Source: an uncultured Eubacteriales bacterium
Lineage (GTDB): Bacteria; Bacillota; Clostridia; Oscillospirales; CAG-382
NCBI GenBank assembly: GCA_900548115.1
Contig: URJL01000035.1
Location: 1-24,410, forward strand
Reading direction: 5' to 3'
Length of the DNA: 24,410 nucleotides
Position 1 is the first letter of the stretch. Each line of letters begins with the position of its first letter. Shown piece after piece: positions 1 to 8,200 of this stretch. The position numbers were made by a program, and so were the translations under genes. The notes beneath the pieces are model-generated. The model was not told the DNA's origin. It did not search any database and worked only from the letters and a program-made list of their open reading frames with translations.

Positions 1-64
1 GCTCTGCCCTTTGAAATCCCGCAAGCCCTTTGAAAAAGGGCTTGATCCTAAACTTATTTCCCTT

Positions 65-529
65 TTAGTTTTCGGTCGGCGTAAATTCTACGGGCATTCC
101 CTCTGCCCAAAGCTTTTCGAGCTTATAAAATTCCCGTGCGTCCCGTCCGAAAACGTGTACCAAAACGCTGTCGAAATCCAACAGCACCCACGAGCCGTCG
201 CCTCTGCCCTCGACGCGGGTCGGCGTAATGCCCGAAAGTCCCAGTTGGTATTCCACCTCGTCGGCAAGCGAGTTCACCTGTGTGCGCGACGAGCCGCCCG
301 CAATGACAAAATAGTCGGCAATGACCGTCTTGCGGTTTACGTTGATAATCTTGATATCCTGTGCCTTTTTCTTATCGAGTATCTCCGCGATGGTGAGCGC
401 AAGCGTCTTTCCGTCGGAAAGAGCCGCCTCCTCCGCCGCATCGGGCAGAGGAATGGACACCGACGCTTCGTCGTAAAGGTTCACGCCTTCGACTTTTTTG
501 TTTTGTTCGATTTTTTCGTTTTCTGCCAT
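65..529 (-). CDS. rsfS: Ribosomal silencing factor RsfS
   Basis: RsfS (Iojap/YbeB family) binds ribosomal protein uL14 on the large subunit and blocks subunit joining when nutrients are scarce. The 154-residue product has the family core from about residue 42 to 150: a helix with KTLALTIAEIL, then KIINVNRKTVIADYFVIAGG, a helix containing RTQVNSLADEVEY, and VEGRGDGSWVLLDFDSVLVHVF near the end (split here from one continuous run). An acidic leader of about 40 residues precedes the core and is longer than usual for the family. It is the last gene of a minus-strand run, 41 bp after the LCP gene, which is the usual clostridial order. An AAGGA motif lies about 11 nt upstream of the ATG. Family assignment is firm; the leader is of unknown role. 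Confidence 0.93.
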   Translation of the reverse strand: MAENEKIEQNKKVEGVNLYDEASVSIPLPDAAEEAALSDGKTLALTIAEILDKKKAQDIKIINVNRKTVIADYFVIAGGSSRTQVNSLADEVEYQLGLSGITPTRVEGRGDGSWVLLDFDSVLVHVFGRDAREFYKLEKLWAEGMPVEFTPTEN

Positions 530-570
530 TCGGTCAAAATTCCTTTCAATTTTGTTGCCTTATTGATTTT

Positions 571-2259
571 TCATGCCGCCGGCGGAGGCACGTCGTCGGA
601 CGAGCCTTCCGCGGGAGCGGGCGTTTCATTTCCGTTCTCGGGCGTCTCGGTCATTCCGCCGTTCGGGTCGGCAGCGGGCGCATCGGATTCGGGCAAGGCA
701 TTCTCGCCGCTGCCGTTTTCTCCCTCATTTCCGTTCCCGCCTCCGTTTTCGCTTTCCTTTTCATTCTCGACAGGTTCGGCGGGCGGATCTTTCGACGCGT
801 CCGTCTCATCTCCGCCTTGCGGCTCGTCCGAAGGCGTGTTATCCTCGGGCTGTGCGATCACGGGGACCGACGGTTCGGGATTGCGATCGGCGGGCGGATT
901 CGTATGTCCGCCGCTCGAATTACCCGAACCTTTCGAGCTGCTGTGAGAACCGCCGATAAAGCCGAGATCGATCCGATTTTCGTCGATGTCCTCCATCGTG
1001 CGACCCTTGGTCGCGTCGGAATCGGTCGCGTTCGACTGCACCAGTTCCTCGACCTGCACGGCGCTTTCGCTGAGCGGATGCGTAAAAATATTGAAATGCT
1101 CGTTTACGATCTTTAAGTTTTCCGCCTTATTGAGCGAATAATACATACCGTTGCGATACGGTGTTCCCTGCATATTCAGCATGGTAATGCCCGAAAGATC
1201 GACCGCAAGGGCGGGTTTTACGAATCCGAGCGCATTCTCAAGCGACATATCGGTGTCGACCGAATCGTAAACGGCTTTCAGAATCTCATCCACACGGGTG
1301 ATCGACGAAAAGCTTACGAGTTTTTTAAAGAAAGCGGTAAGAAAAATCTTCTGTGCGTCCATGCGCGCGATATCCGCCTGCACATAGCCGTGACGGAAGC
1401 GGACAAAGCCCTCCGCCTGTTTTCCGTCCAAATGCTGCGGACCTTTTTTGATATGGATATAAAGATTCTGTTCGGGATCGTCGTAATCCATATCCTGCTG
1501 GACGTCTATATCCACGCCGCCGACCGCGTCGACGATCTTGACAAAGGCATCGGTCGAAACAACGGCGTAATAGTCAAAGTAAATGCCGAAGGTCGAGCTG
1601 ATGACCTCCTGCAAAAACTTCATGCCGAAGCGGGTGCAGAGCGTTTCCTGCTTGGTCTTTCCGTCGAGAAAATCTTTAAGCGTCGCAAGATCGATGTCGA
1701 GCGATGATTTTTCGCAAAGAGCCGTAAGCTCCTCATCGGTCTTGCCTTTTCCGTTTTGTTTAAGGCTCGAAAGCTCGCGCCGCGCGGCGGTATATCCGCG
1801 GGCAAAGACCGCGTTGATCTTCGACGTATTTCCGTTTTTATCTTTTACATATGAGTCGCGCGGGATCTGGACCGTTGCGGCTTTGCTGTTGGTGATATCG
1901 AACGAAGCGCACAGGATTACGTCGGTATTGAGCGCCACTTTGTCGCGTCCGATGATCAGGATATTGTAAAAGCCCGCTTTTCGTCCGACGGGATTTTCGA
2001 TCTCGGGCAGTTCGCCTTCAAACTCGAACATATCCTTGCCGATCGAAAGCTTTCCCGTGTCGACGCGCTGTTCGGGGTCTTTATCCATAAAATGCTTTGC
2101 CCAAAGTCCCGCCGAAACGCCGCCGATCACCAGCAGCACAGCAAGACCCAAAAGGACGTAAAGCGCGATGCGCGCGCCCTTCGGAAGGCGTTTTTTCTTT
2201 TTATTCTTTTCGGTTTTCCACGGCTTCTGCGAGCCGGAGGATTTTTGATTCTTTTCCAT
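571..2259 (-). CDS. LytR-CpsA-Psr (LCP) family cell-wall glycopolymer ligase
   Basis: LCP proteins transfer undecaprenyl-linked glycopolymers such as teichoic acids or capsule to peptidoglycan on the outer membrane face. This 562-residue protein has a lysine-rich cytoplasmic start, one membrane segment at about residues 30-55 (ALYVLLGLAVLLVIGGVSAG), and an LCP domain at about 95-320. Family marks are NILIIGRDK, NTDVILCASFD, VQIPRDSYV with its catalytic-site arginine, KINAVFARGY, VDAVGGVDIDV and FVRFRHG followed by ADIARMDAQK. After about residue 400 comes a low-complexity tail of roughly 140 residues rich in Pro, Glu, Asn, Gly and Asp, probably a disordered wall-spanning or crowding segment. 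It sits between the prolyl-tRNA editing gene and rsfS. Start is supported by AAAGGA about 9 nt upstream. The polymer it transfers cannot be told from sequence. Confidence 0.92.
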   Translation of the reverse strand: MEKNQKSSGSQKPWKTEKNKKKKRLPKGARIALYVLLGLAVLLVIGGVSAGLWAKHFMDKDPEQRVDTGKLSIGKDMFEFEGELPEIENPVGRKAGFYNILIIGRDKVALNTDVILCASFDITNSKAATVQIPRDSYVKDKNGNTSKINAVFARGYTAARRELSSLKQNGKGKTDEELTALCEKSSLDIDLATLKDFLDGKTKQETLCTRFGMKFLQEVISSTFGIYFDYYAVVSTDAFVKIVDAVGGVDIDVQQDMDYDDPEQNLYIHIKKGPQHLDGKQAEGFVRFRHGYVQADIARMDAQKIFLTAFFKKLVSFSSITRVDEILKAVYDSVDTDMSLENALGFVKPALAVDLSGITMLNMQGTPYRNGMYYSLNKAENLKIVNEHFNIFTHPLSESAVQVEELVQSNATDSDATKGRTMEDIDENRIDLGFIGGSHSSSKGSGNSSGGHTNPPADRNPEPSVPVIAQPEDNTPSDEPQGGDETDASKDPPAEPVENEKESENGGGNGNEGENGSGENALPESDAPAADPNGGMTETPENGNETPAPAEGSSDDVPPPAA

Positions 2260-2291
2260 GAGAATTTCCTTTTTTCAGTGTCCGAAGGGGG

Positions 2292-2801
2292 TTATACCTG
2301 CATGTTGATGAGCGTGTGTCCCGTGCTCTCGGTAAATTTTTCAAGCTCCTTGTAGGTCAGAAAGACCGTTGCCGTATTGTCGCACGGATGCACGCCGAGA
2401 AGTGCTTCGCCCGTGCGCAGATCGTCGTCGATGACGACCGAAACGCAGGCGTCGGTGTCAAACAGAACGGCAAGCGGCGTGACCGAGCCGCCCGGGACAC
2501 GAAGCTTTTCTTCCAGCTGTTCTTCGGTCGCAAAGCTAAGCGGCTTTACGCCGAGATATTTGCGCACGGATTTTATATCGACGCGCTTGTTTCCGCCCGC
2601 GACGATGAGAAAATAACGATCGCTGTTGTGTTCTTTCAAAAAGAGATTTTTCACGACGATCCCGAATTTCGAAAGCTCGCCCGCGGTCTGTTCCATTTCC
2701 TCCATGGTAAAAGCGGCGGGATGTTCGTGCAGACGAAGGGGAATGGAAAGCTCCTCTAAGCGCGCAAGCGTTTTTTCGCGGCGCTCGGTGTTGTTTTGCA
2801 T
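2292..2801 (-). CDS. Prolyl-tRNA editing protein, YbaK/ProX family
   Basis: A 169-residue stand-alone aminoacyl-tRNA deacylase of the YbaK/EbsC fold. Marks are VVKNLFLKE, FLIVAGGNKRVDIKSVRKYLG, LSFATEEQLEEKL, PGGSVTPLAVL and GVHPCDNTATVFL. The GSVTP and HP.DNTATV motifs fit the ProX/PrdX branch, which removes alanine mischarged onto tRNA-Pro, better than the YbaK branch acting on Cys-tRNA-Pro. A good AAGGAG lies 7 nt upstream of the ATG. The gene is 12 bp downstream of the nadD-yqeK stop and 32 bp upstream of the LCP start, so it is probably cotranscribed. Enzyme family is clear; tRNA and amino-acid specificity is inferred from motif similarity only. Confidence 0.87.
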   Translation of the reverse strand: MQNNTERREKTLARLEELSIPLRLHEHPAAFTMEEMEQTAGELSKFGIVVKNLFLKEHNSDRYFLIVAGGNKRVDIKSVRKYLGVKPLSFATEEQLEEKLRVPGGSVTPLAVLFDTDACVSVVIDDDLRTGEALLGVHPCDNTATVFLTYKELEKFTESTGHTLINMQV

Positions 2802-2813
2802 AAAACTTCTCCT

Positions 2814-4085
2814 TTATTTTTCGGAAAGCTCTTTTTCGAGAAAAGCCCGCGCCGAGAAAAGCTCGGGGCAAACGGGGCGGTTTTCCCGCAAAAGGTGGGC
2901 GTAGGTGTCGTTCAGCGATTGTAAAACCGCGCAGTTCAGAATTTTATCGGCGGATTCTTTGGTGAGCGCGCCGTTTTGCATAAGGGTGAAAAGACCGTCA
3001 AAGACCGTATCGTGAAGAGCGCGGCAGGCGGAATAGCTCCGCGTCGGCTCGATATAATCGGAAAGAAAGATCAGCTTTTCGAAAAGATCGGCGTCGGCAC
3101 AGCCCGTCGTGTGATAATAAATGCTGCGGAACACACGCGCGTTGACTTTATATTTTTCAAGCGCATAATACGCCGAAGCGTACGAGTGATAGACGCTCGG
3201 CGCGCCCTCAAAGTTCCGCATAAATTGCGAAAGATAGGAAATAAGTTCTTCTTCCGTGCGGCATTTCATCATGTCGTGACACAAAGCGGCGGCGCGAAGA
3301 TCGCGCAAAAGCTCCTTTTCGTACCCGTAAAGCGGAAAAAAGATCTCGGCAAGGCGCAGCGCCGTTTCGCACACCGAAAGGGTGTGCGCGCGTCGTTTAT
3401 CGTCGATAAGAGTCGGAAGCGCCTGTTCCATTTTGCAAAGCGTTTCTTCGCTTGTGACGTTTTCCGCGCTTTTTCGACCCGAATAGAGCCCGTTTTCTAT
3501 TATATACCCGAGAATATCGTCGGTCAAGAGTTTTTTGCATTCTTTCGTGTCGCCGCGGGCAATTTCGTTTCGCAGCGTCGTGCTTGCCGCTCTGAAGGGC
3601 GTGAGCGGAAGAAACAAAACGCGGCTTCCGTATTCCTTCTCGAAGCGTTTCCCGTACGAAAGAAGCTCTTTTTCCTCCTCGGGCGCGCGCGGCGCGGTCA
3701 CCAGCGTACAGGTATCCGTTATATCGCGGAAATCGTGCCACGATTCGAAGCTTTCGAGCATATCGGCTCCGACGTAAAGGAAAAATTCCGCATCGGGATG
3801 CAGCGTCTTCAGATACGCAAGCGTGTCCGACGTATAGCTTTTGCCCCGTCGGCAAAGCTCAAGCGCCGAGACGACGGTATCACACGGAAGACCGCGAAAG
3901 GCAAGGCGCGCCATGGCAAAACGGTGCGCGGGGTTGTCCCCCTCGTCGATGGTCTTGTGCGGCGGAAGGCTTGCGGGGAGAATATACAGAAGATCGGGAC
4001 AAATTTCGCGGCAAAGCGACTTTGCCGCGCGGATATGACCGATATGCGGCGGGTTGAACGTCCCGCCGAACAACGCGATCTTCAT
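2814..4085 (-). CDS. nadD: NadD-YqeK fusion: nicotinate-nucleotide adenylyltransferase with C-terminal HD phosphohydrolase
   Basis: A 423-residue two-domain protein. Residues 1-200 are NadD, which adenylates nicotinate mononucleotide in NAD synthesis: GGTFNPPHIGH at 7-17 is the nucleotidyltransferase signature, and AASTTLRNEIARG at 167-179 is the usual ISSTxIR-like site. Residues about 215-423 are a YqeK-type HD domain with H234, H270-D271, H300, H325 and D343 in place to hold metal; YqeK enzymes hydrolyse Ap4A to ADP. In many Bacillota these are separate adjacent genes; here they form one polypeptide. The reading frame is open further upstream, to 4205, but the ATG at 4085 begins the NadD fold exactly and overlaps the yhbY stop as ATGA, indicating translational coupling. 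Both domains look intact. Confidence 0.94.
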   Translation of the reverse strand: MKIALFGGTFNPPHIGHIRAAKSLCREICPDLLYILPASLPPHKTIDEGDNPAHRFAMARLAFRGLPCDTVVSALELCRRGKSYTSDTLAYLKTLHPDAEFFLYVGADMLESFESWHDFRDITDTCTLVTAPRAPEEEKELLSYGKRFEKEYGSRVLFLPLTPFRAASTTLRNEIARGDTKECKKLLTDDILGYIIENGLYSGRKSAENVTSEETLCKMEQALPTLIDDKRRAHTLSVCETALRLAEIFFPLYGYEKELLRDLRAAALCHDMMKCRTEEELISYLSQFMRNFEGAPSVYHSYASAYYALEKYKVNARVFRSIYYHTTGCADADLFEKLIFLSDYIEPTRSYSACRALHDTVFDGLFTLMQNGALTKESADKILNCAVLQSLNDTYAHLLRENRPVCPELFSARAFLEKELSEK

Positions 4086-4405
4086 GCTTTTTTGCCGCCC
4101 TTTTTCGGAAGGACGATCGTGCGGTTTTCTTCTTTTTCGGCTTCGCGGTAAAGAACGATCTTGCGTCCGATGATCTGCACCGACTGCGCACCCGTTTCGT
4201 CGCAAAGCATCTGCGCCGCCTCCTTGGGCGAATGCTCGCAGGTCTCGAGAAGGCTTATTTTGATAAGCTCGCGCTTTTCGAGCGCCTCGTCCACCTGGCG
4301 GACAAAGGTTTCGCCGATTCCGTCTTTGCCGATCTGAAAGATCGTTTCGATACGGTTGGCAAGCGAACGAAGATAGGCGCGCTGTGCGCTTGTTAAGTTT
4401 TCCAT
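4082..4405 (-). CDS. yhbY: YhbY-type CRM-domain RNA-binding protein
   Basis: A 107-residue protein of the CRS1/YhbY family, which binds pre-50S ribosomal particles. It begins with LTSAQRAYLRSLANRI and has the GKDGI loop that matches the conserved GKxG RNA-binding turn, then RELIKISLLET and GRKIVLYRE. A basic tail (PKKGGKKA) ends the protein. Its TGA overlaps the nadD ATG by 4 bp. In Clostridia this gene usually follows obgE; here it is preceded by a DtxR-type regulator instead. AAAGGAA lies about 8 nt before the ATG. Confidence 0.93.
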   Translation of the reverse strand: MENLTSAQRAYLRSLANRIETIFQIGKDGIGETFVRQVDEALEKRELIKISLLETCEHSPKEAAQMLCDETGAQSVQIIGRKIVLYREAEKEENRTIVLPKKGGKKA

Positions 4406-4438
4406 AAGATGTTTCCTTTCGAAAGACGGTTTCGCTTT

Positions 4439-4825
4439 TTATTTGTCGAGCGGAACCGATTTAAAGCGTAGATAGTGTTCCTTGAGTTTTTCAAAGGTCG
4501 AGTCGCTCAGGTCGTGTTCGATCTTGCAGCTGTCCTCATATGCCGTAGCGGAATCGACCCCGAGACGGATGAGAAGCTCGGCGATGATCGTGTGCCGCTC
4601 ATAGATCTTTTCGGCGACGCCCCGTCCCTTGTCGGTCAGAAAGAGGTTTCCCTCTCCGTCGACCGTGATATAGCCCTCCTCGCGGAAATGCTTCATGGCG
4701 ACCGAAACGCTCGGCTTGGAAAAGCCGAGATGGCTTGCGACATCGATACTGCGAACCGACCCGTTTTGCTGCCCGAGGACTAAAATCGCCTCGAGATAGT
4801 TTTCCGCCGATTCCTGAATTTTCAT
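4439..4825 (-). CDS. DtxR/MntR-family metal-dependent transcriptional regulator
   Basis: A 128-residue metalloregulator. An N-terminal winged helix-turn-helix (residues about 8-65, with VRSIDVASHLGFSKPSVSVA as the recognition part) is followed by the helical dimerisation and metal domain. There is no SH3-like third domain, as in MntR. Aligned to MntR, ligand positions are N9 (Asp8 in MntR), E12, H78, C100 (Glu99 in MntR, Cys102 in DtxR), E103 and H104. The CxxEH pattern resembles iron-sensing DtxR more than manganese-sensing MntR, so the metal is uncertain. The frame is open upstream to 4972, but the ATG at 4825 has AGGAG at good spacing and starts the conserved domain. It lies 49 bp after dnaX; no metal transporter gene is adjacent. 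Confidence 0.9.
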   Translation of the reverse strand: MKIQESAENYLEAILVLGQQNGSVRSIDVASHLGFSKPSVSVAMKHFREEGYITVDGEGNLFLTDKGRGVAEKIYERHTIIAELLIRLGVDSATAYEDSCKIEHDLSDSTFEKLKEHYLRFKSVPLDK

Positions 4826-4874
4826 TTTGTCTCCTTTCGACTGTCGGCTTTTCCGACAGCTGTCCCGCGCCGCG

Positions 4875-6605
4875 TCAAAGCAGCGACGCAAGATCGGTTC
4901 TTTCGGGTGCTTTGTCGGGCTTTGAAAAAGTAACTTTGATGTTTCGCGGCGCAAAGCCCAGTGTTTTGGCAATCGCTTCGGTCAGAACCGAAAGCTTGTC
5001 CTCGCGCGAAAGAAGCATGGGCGCGACGGGATTTGCCGCGCGGATTTCAACATCCTTTTGTTCGTTTACATAGGCTTTTCCGCCCTCGAGCATCGACGCC
5101 GCCATTTTGTCGCGCTGTGCCGTCTCCTCGACGAATTCCGCAAAGCAGTCAATCTCTTCGCCGTCGGCGGGGGTATCCGCCGTGAATGCCGCCGAAAGGG
5201 GCTTGGGCGGCGCGGGCGTTTTCCGCGCAGGGGTTTCGACCCCGCCGTCAAAAGGCGCGTCGCGCTCGGGCGGGACATCCGCGTCCGAAAAAGGCGGCGC
5301 TTCGTCGGGGAGAGACGGGGCGAAGGCTTCTTCTTGCCCGACGGGCGACGGAGCGTCGGTGCGGCTGTCGCTTTTTCCCGTGTCACCGTTTGCGATCACC
5401 TCGGGCGAAGCCTTTGCGGCGGGCGCGCCCGCGCTTTGCGTCGGAAGTCCCAGCGACAGACGGGACACGGCGTCCTCGAGCGCGGCGATGCGCGAAAGAA
5501 GCGCGTCGGGAACGCTATCGAGCTTTTCCTCGCACAGACGGATGATACCCGTCTCGAACACCGCGCGGCGCGAAAAGACGGCACGGGAAAGTTTGCCTTG
5601 CATTTCCTCGCAGGCGCGCGCCGCAAGATTTAACTTTTCATCGCGCATACGCGTCGCAAAAGAGGAAAGCGTCGCAAGATCGGCGTCCGACGCGTCGATG
5701 AGCCGCGCGGGGTCGCGGGCGTATTTTACGATCATGATATCGCGCAGGGTGTCGGAAAGCTCGCCGCACAAAACGCCGAGATCCTTGCTGTTATCATATG
5801 CCTCGGCGATGATCGAAAGGGCGCGGGAGGTGTCGCCCGAAAGGATCGCGTCGGTGAGCGAAAAGACGGTTTCGCGCCCCACAACGCCGAGCCGCTCGGA
5901 CGCTTCGTCGATGTCGACGGTGTTCTCGCTCATGCAGAAAAGCTCGAGCATCGAAAGCGCGTCGCGCATGGCGCCGGCGGCAAGGCGGGCGATGAGCGAG
6001 AGGGCACGGTCGGTGATCGGGATGTTTTCGGCGTCCGAAATCAGGCGCAGACGCTCGGCGATCTTTTCCGCCGTGATACGGTGAAAATCAAAGCGCTTAC
6101 AGCGCGAGAGAATGGTCGCGGGGATCTTCTGAAGCTCGGTGGTCGCCAGAATAAACAGCACGTGCTCCGGCGGCTCCTCCAGCGTTTTCAAAAGTGCGTT
6201 GAACGCGCCCGTCGAGAGCATATGCACCTCGTCGATGATGTAAACGCGGCGTTTTAATTCCGACGGCGGATAGGCGACGGTGTCGCGCAGCTCGCGGATA
6301 TTGTCGACGCCGTTGTAGCTTGCCGCGTCGATCTCGTAAATATCGAGCGAATGCTCCGCCGCAAGGCACGACGGGCATTTTCCGCACGGGTCGCCGTTTA
6401 CGGGAGAATCACAGCTGACGGCTTTGGCAAGAATTTTGGCGCAGGTCGTTTTGCCCGTTCCGCGCGAACCGCAGAAAAGATAGGCGTGCGACACGGTTTT
6501 CGCCATAACCTCCGAGCGCAGAACGTCGGTGATATGTTCCTGTCCGATCACGTCCGAAAAAACGGCGGGACGCCATTTTCGGTAAAGCGCTTTGTAAGAA
6601 GCCAT
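4875..6605 (-). CDS. dnaX: DNA polymerase III subunits gamma and tau
   Basis: The clamp-loader ATPase of replicative DNA polymerase III, 576 residues. Seen: YRKWRPAVFSDVIGQEH at the start; Walker A GSRGTGKTT at 46-54; zinc-binding cysteines at 65, 74, 77 and 80; Walker B DEVH at 125-128; LLKTLEEPPEHV; and the SRC sensor motif near 167. Residues after about 380 are a Pro/Ala/Glu/Asp-rich linker and then a short alpha/beta-like end (INCFAEF-like acidic segment to KVTFSKPD). AAAGGGGAG precedes the ATG closely. Neighbouring recR and ybaB, which commonly follow dnaX, are absent; a DtxR regulator follows instead. I saw no obvious programmed frameshift site. Confidence 0.96.
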   Translation of the reverse strand: MASYKALYRKWRPAVFSDVIGQEHITDVLRSEVMAKTVSHAYLFCGSRGTGKTTCAKILAKAVSCDSPVNGDPCGKCPSCLAAEHSLDIYEIDAASYNGVDNIRELRDTVAYPPSELKRRVYIIDEVHMLSTGAFNALLKTLEEPPEHVLFILATTELQKIPATILSRCKRFDFHRITAEKIAERLRLISDAENIPITDRALSLIARLAAGAMRDALSMLELFCMSENTVDIDEASERLGVVGRETVFSLTDAILSGDTSRALSIIAEAYDNSKDLGVLCGELSDTLRDIMIVKYARDPARLIDASDADLATLSSFATRMRDEKLNLAARACEEMQGKLSRAVFSRRAVFETGIIRLCEEKLDSVPDALLSRIAALEDAVSRLSLGLPTQSAGAPAAKASPEVIANGDTGKSDSRTDAPSPVGQEEAFAPSLPDEAPPFSDADVPPERDAPFDGGVETPARKTPAPPKPLSAAFTADTPADGEEIDCFAEFVEETAQRDKMAASMLEGGKAYVNEQKDVEIRAANPVAPMLLSREDKLSVLTEAIAKTLGFAPRNIKVTFSKPDKAPERTDLASLL

Positions 6606-6665
6606 GTTTTTCTCCCCTTTCCCGTTTTTTATGTTTTTCTTAATTCCTTATGTTTATGTCTGCGT

Positions 6666-7865
6666 TTACGCTTTTCCCTTTGCTCCGCCGAAGGACGCGC
6701 CCGAAAGGATGTTGGTCTCGAAGGAATAGCGGTTTTCGTTTTCCTCGCGCCGACGCTTTAAGGCAAGGCGGATCAGCTCGTCGAGCAGCGCCGCGAACGG
6801 CATTCCGCTCGCCTCCCACAAATAGAAGGACAAAGAGCCGGGAATCGTGTTGATCTCGTTGACGAAAAGCTCGCCGCTTTCGTTATCCAAAAGAAAATCG
6901 ATGCGCGCAACGCCGCTGCAGCCGAGCGACAAAAAGGCTTCGACCGCATATTTTTGCACAAGCTCTTTTTGTTCGGGCGTGATCGGCGCGGGCAAAAGGC
7001 GCTTTGTGTTCGCCATGCCGGCGCTCTTCGAGCCTGCCTTGCCGCCGCCCTGCGTATACTTGTCGGCATAGCTCAAAATCTCGTCGTGACTTACGGGTTC
7101 TTCGCATTCCGACGCGCGGGCGCTGTCTTTATCGCCCAGCACCGAGCAGTTGATCTCGCGAAGATTTTCGACGGCGTTTTCGACCAGCACACGATCGGCG
7201 AATTCGAAGGCATATTCGAGCGCCTCGGCAAGCGAAGCGCGGTCGTTTGCTTTTTTAATCCCGACGCTCGAGCCGAGGTTGACGGGCTTTACGATAACGG
7301 GATAGCGCGTCGCCTTTTCGATGCGGTCAAGATGCGCTTCGGTATCCAAAAGACAATCGCGGCGCTTTAACAAAACGCAGTCGAGAACGGGAATGTCCGC
7401 CGCCTTCATGATCATTTTGGCGGCATATTTGTCCATGCCGAGCGCCGCCGACAAAACGTCGCAGCCGACAAACGGACAGTTGACCGAATGAAGATAGCCC
7501 GCCAGATTTCCGTCCTCCACGTTGGTTCCGTGTACGACGGGCAGCGCCGCGTCGATCTCGGCAAGAATATTGTTGCCGAAATGCTTTGCGGGATAGCGGA
7601 CAAGATAGGTCTTTTCGTTGTCTCCGACAAAGGTGACGCGCGTGCTCTCGGCGGTAAGGGCGGCAATATCGCCCTTGTACGAGCGAATGTCCCCGATCTT
7701 TTCGCCCGTGAACATATCGCCCTTTTTGTCGATGTAAACCGCGATGGGGTCGTATTTTTCGCGATCGAGATTGCAATACGCCTGAAGTCCCGAGATGATC
7801 GAGACTTCATGCTCTACGCTTTTGCCGCCGAACAGGACGGCGATTTTCATTTTCATGGATGCCAT
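6666..7865 (-). CDS. ddl: D-alanine--D-alanine ligase
   Basis: An ATP-grasp enzyme of 399 residues that joins two D-alanines for peptidoglycan precursors. It begins KIAVLFGGKSVEHEVSIISG and has PVVHGTNVEDG, VKPVNLGSSVGIKKA for ATP binding, and GVARIDFLLD followed by FVNEINTIPGSLSFYLWE for metal and product binding. The substrate loop (DKYTQGGGKAGSKSAGMANTKR region, about residues 266-288) is longer and more glycine-rich than in the E. coli type Ddl, so the second-site amino acid (D-Ala, D-Ser or D-Lac) should not be taken for granted. The chosen ATG has AAGGAGGAG just upstream; two nearby internal ATGs (codons 4 and 6) are alternatives. MurF, the next pathway step, is encoded upstream across a repeat-filled gap. 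Confidence 0.93.
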   Translation of the reverse strand: MASMKMKIAVLFGGKSVEHEVSIISGLQAYCNLDREKYDPIAVYIDKKGDMFTGEKIGDIRSYKGDIAALTAESTRVTFVGDNEKTYLVRYPAKHFGNNILAEIDAALPVVHGTNVEDGNLAGYLHSVNCPFVGCDVLSAALGMDKYAAKMIMKAADIPVLDCVLLKRRDCLLDTEAHLDRIEKATRYPVIVKPVNLGSSVGIKKANDRASLAEALEYAFEFADRVLVENAVENLREINCSVLGDKDSARASECEEPVSHDEILSYADKYTQGGGKAGSKSAGMANTKRLLPAPITPEQKELVQKYAVEAFLSLGCSGVARIDFLLDNESGELFVNEINTIPGSLSFYLWEASGMPFAALLDELIRLALKRRREENENRYSFETNILSGASFGGAKGKA

Positions 7866-7904
7866 AGGGTCTCCTCCTTAAACAAAACAGACACGCGGTA
7901 CTCT

Positions 7905-8050
7905 CTCGGAGCCTTTTCCTTGAGGGGAAGGAAAAATTCGAAAAATTTGTCATTGCGGCTCGCCCGCTTCGCGGGCGCACCTCTTCCACCGCTGACGCGG
8001 TCCCCCTTCCCCACTTGACCGAAGGTCACAGTGAATCGAGGGGAAGGCTT
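7905..8050. repeat. Mosaic palindromic intergenic repeat, left unit
   Basis: The 447 bp gap between murF and ddl holds no convincing gene but is packed with inverted repeats. In this unit: an imperfect copy (17 of 20) of the CCTTCCCCTCGAGGGGAAGG palindrome at 7912-7931; a CGCCCGC/GCGGGCG hairpin with TTC loop at 7961-7977; ACCGC/GCGGT at 7988-8001; and CCTTCCCC at 8005-8012 pairing with GGGGAAGG at 8040-8047 around an inner TGACC/GGTCA hairpin at 8016-8028. The outer ends (AGCCTT and AAGGCT) are themselves inverted, giving MITE-like terminal repeats. The same parts recur at 8201-8300 and 20322-20880. Confidence 0.75.
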
Positions 8051-8200
8051 GGTGTCAATTTATTTTGATAGTACAGACACTTATACTGAATTTGCCCATT
8101 TGACATAGAAACGATCGGGATCTCACTTCACCCTACTTTTGTTATGTCGGCAAAATTGCGCTTTACCTACGTTATGCTGACCTAAGATTTTGATGCACAA

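Noticed and set aside
23..43. AAGCCCTTT-GAA-AAAGGGCTT hairpin downstream of rsfS as terminator
   Set aside because: A perfect 9-bp stem, but on the minus strand it is followed by GCGGG rather than a T tract, so not called as a terminator.
2976..4151. A 391-codon plus-strand open frame opposite nadD-yqeK
   Set aside because: Product is rich in Arg, Lys and Phe with no fold; it mirrors codon bias of the well supported minus-strand fusion gene.
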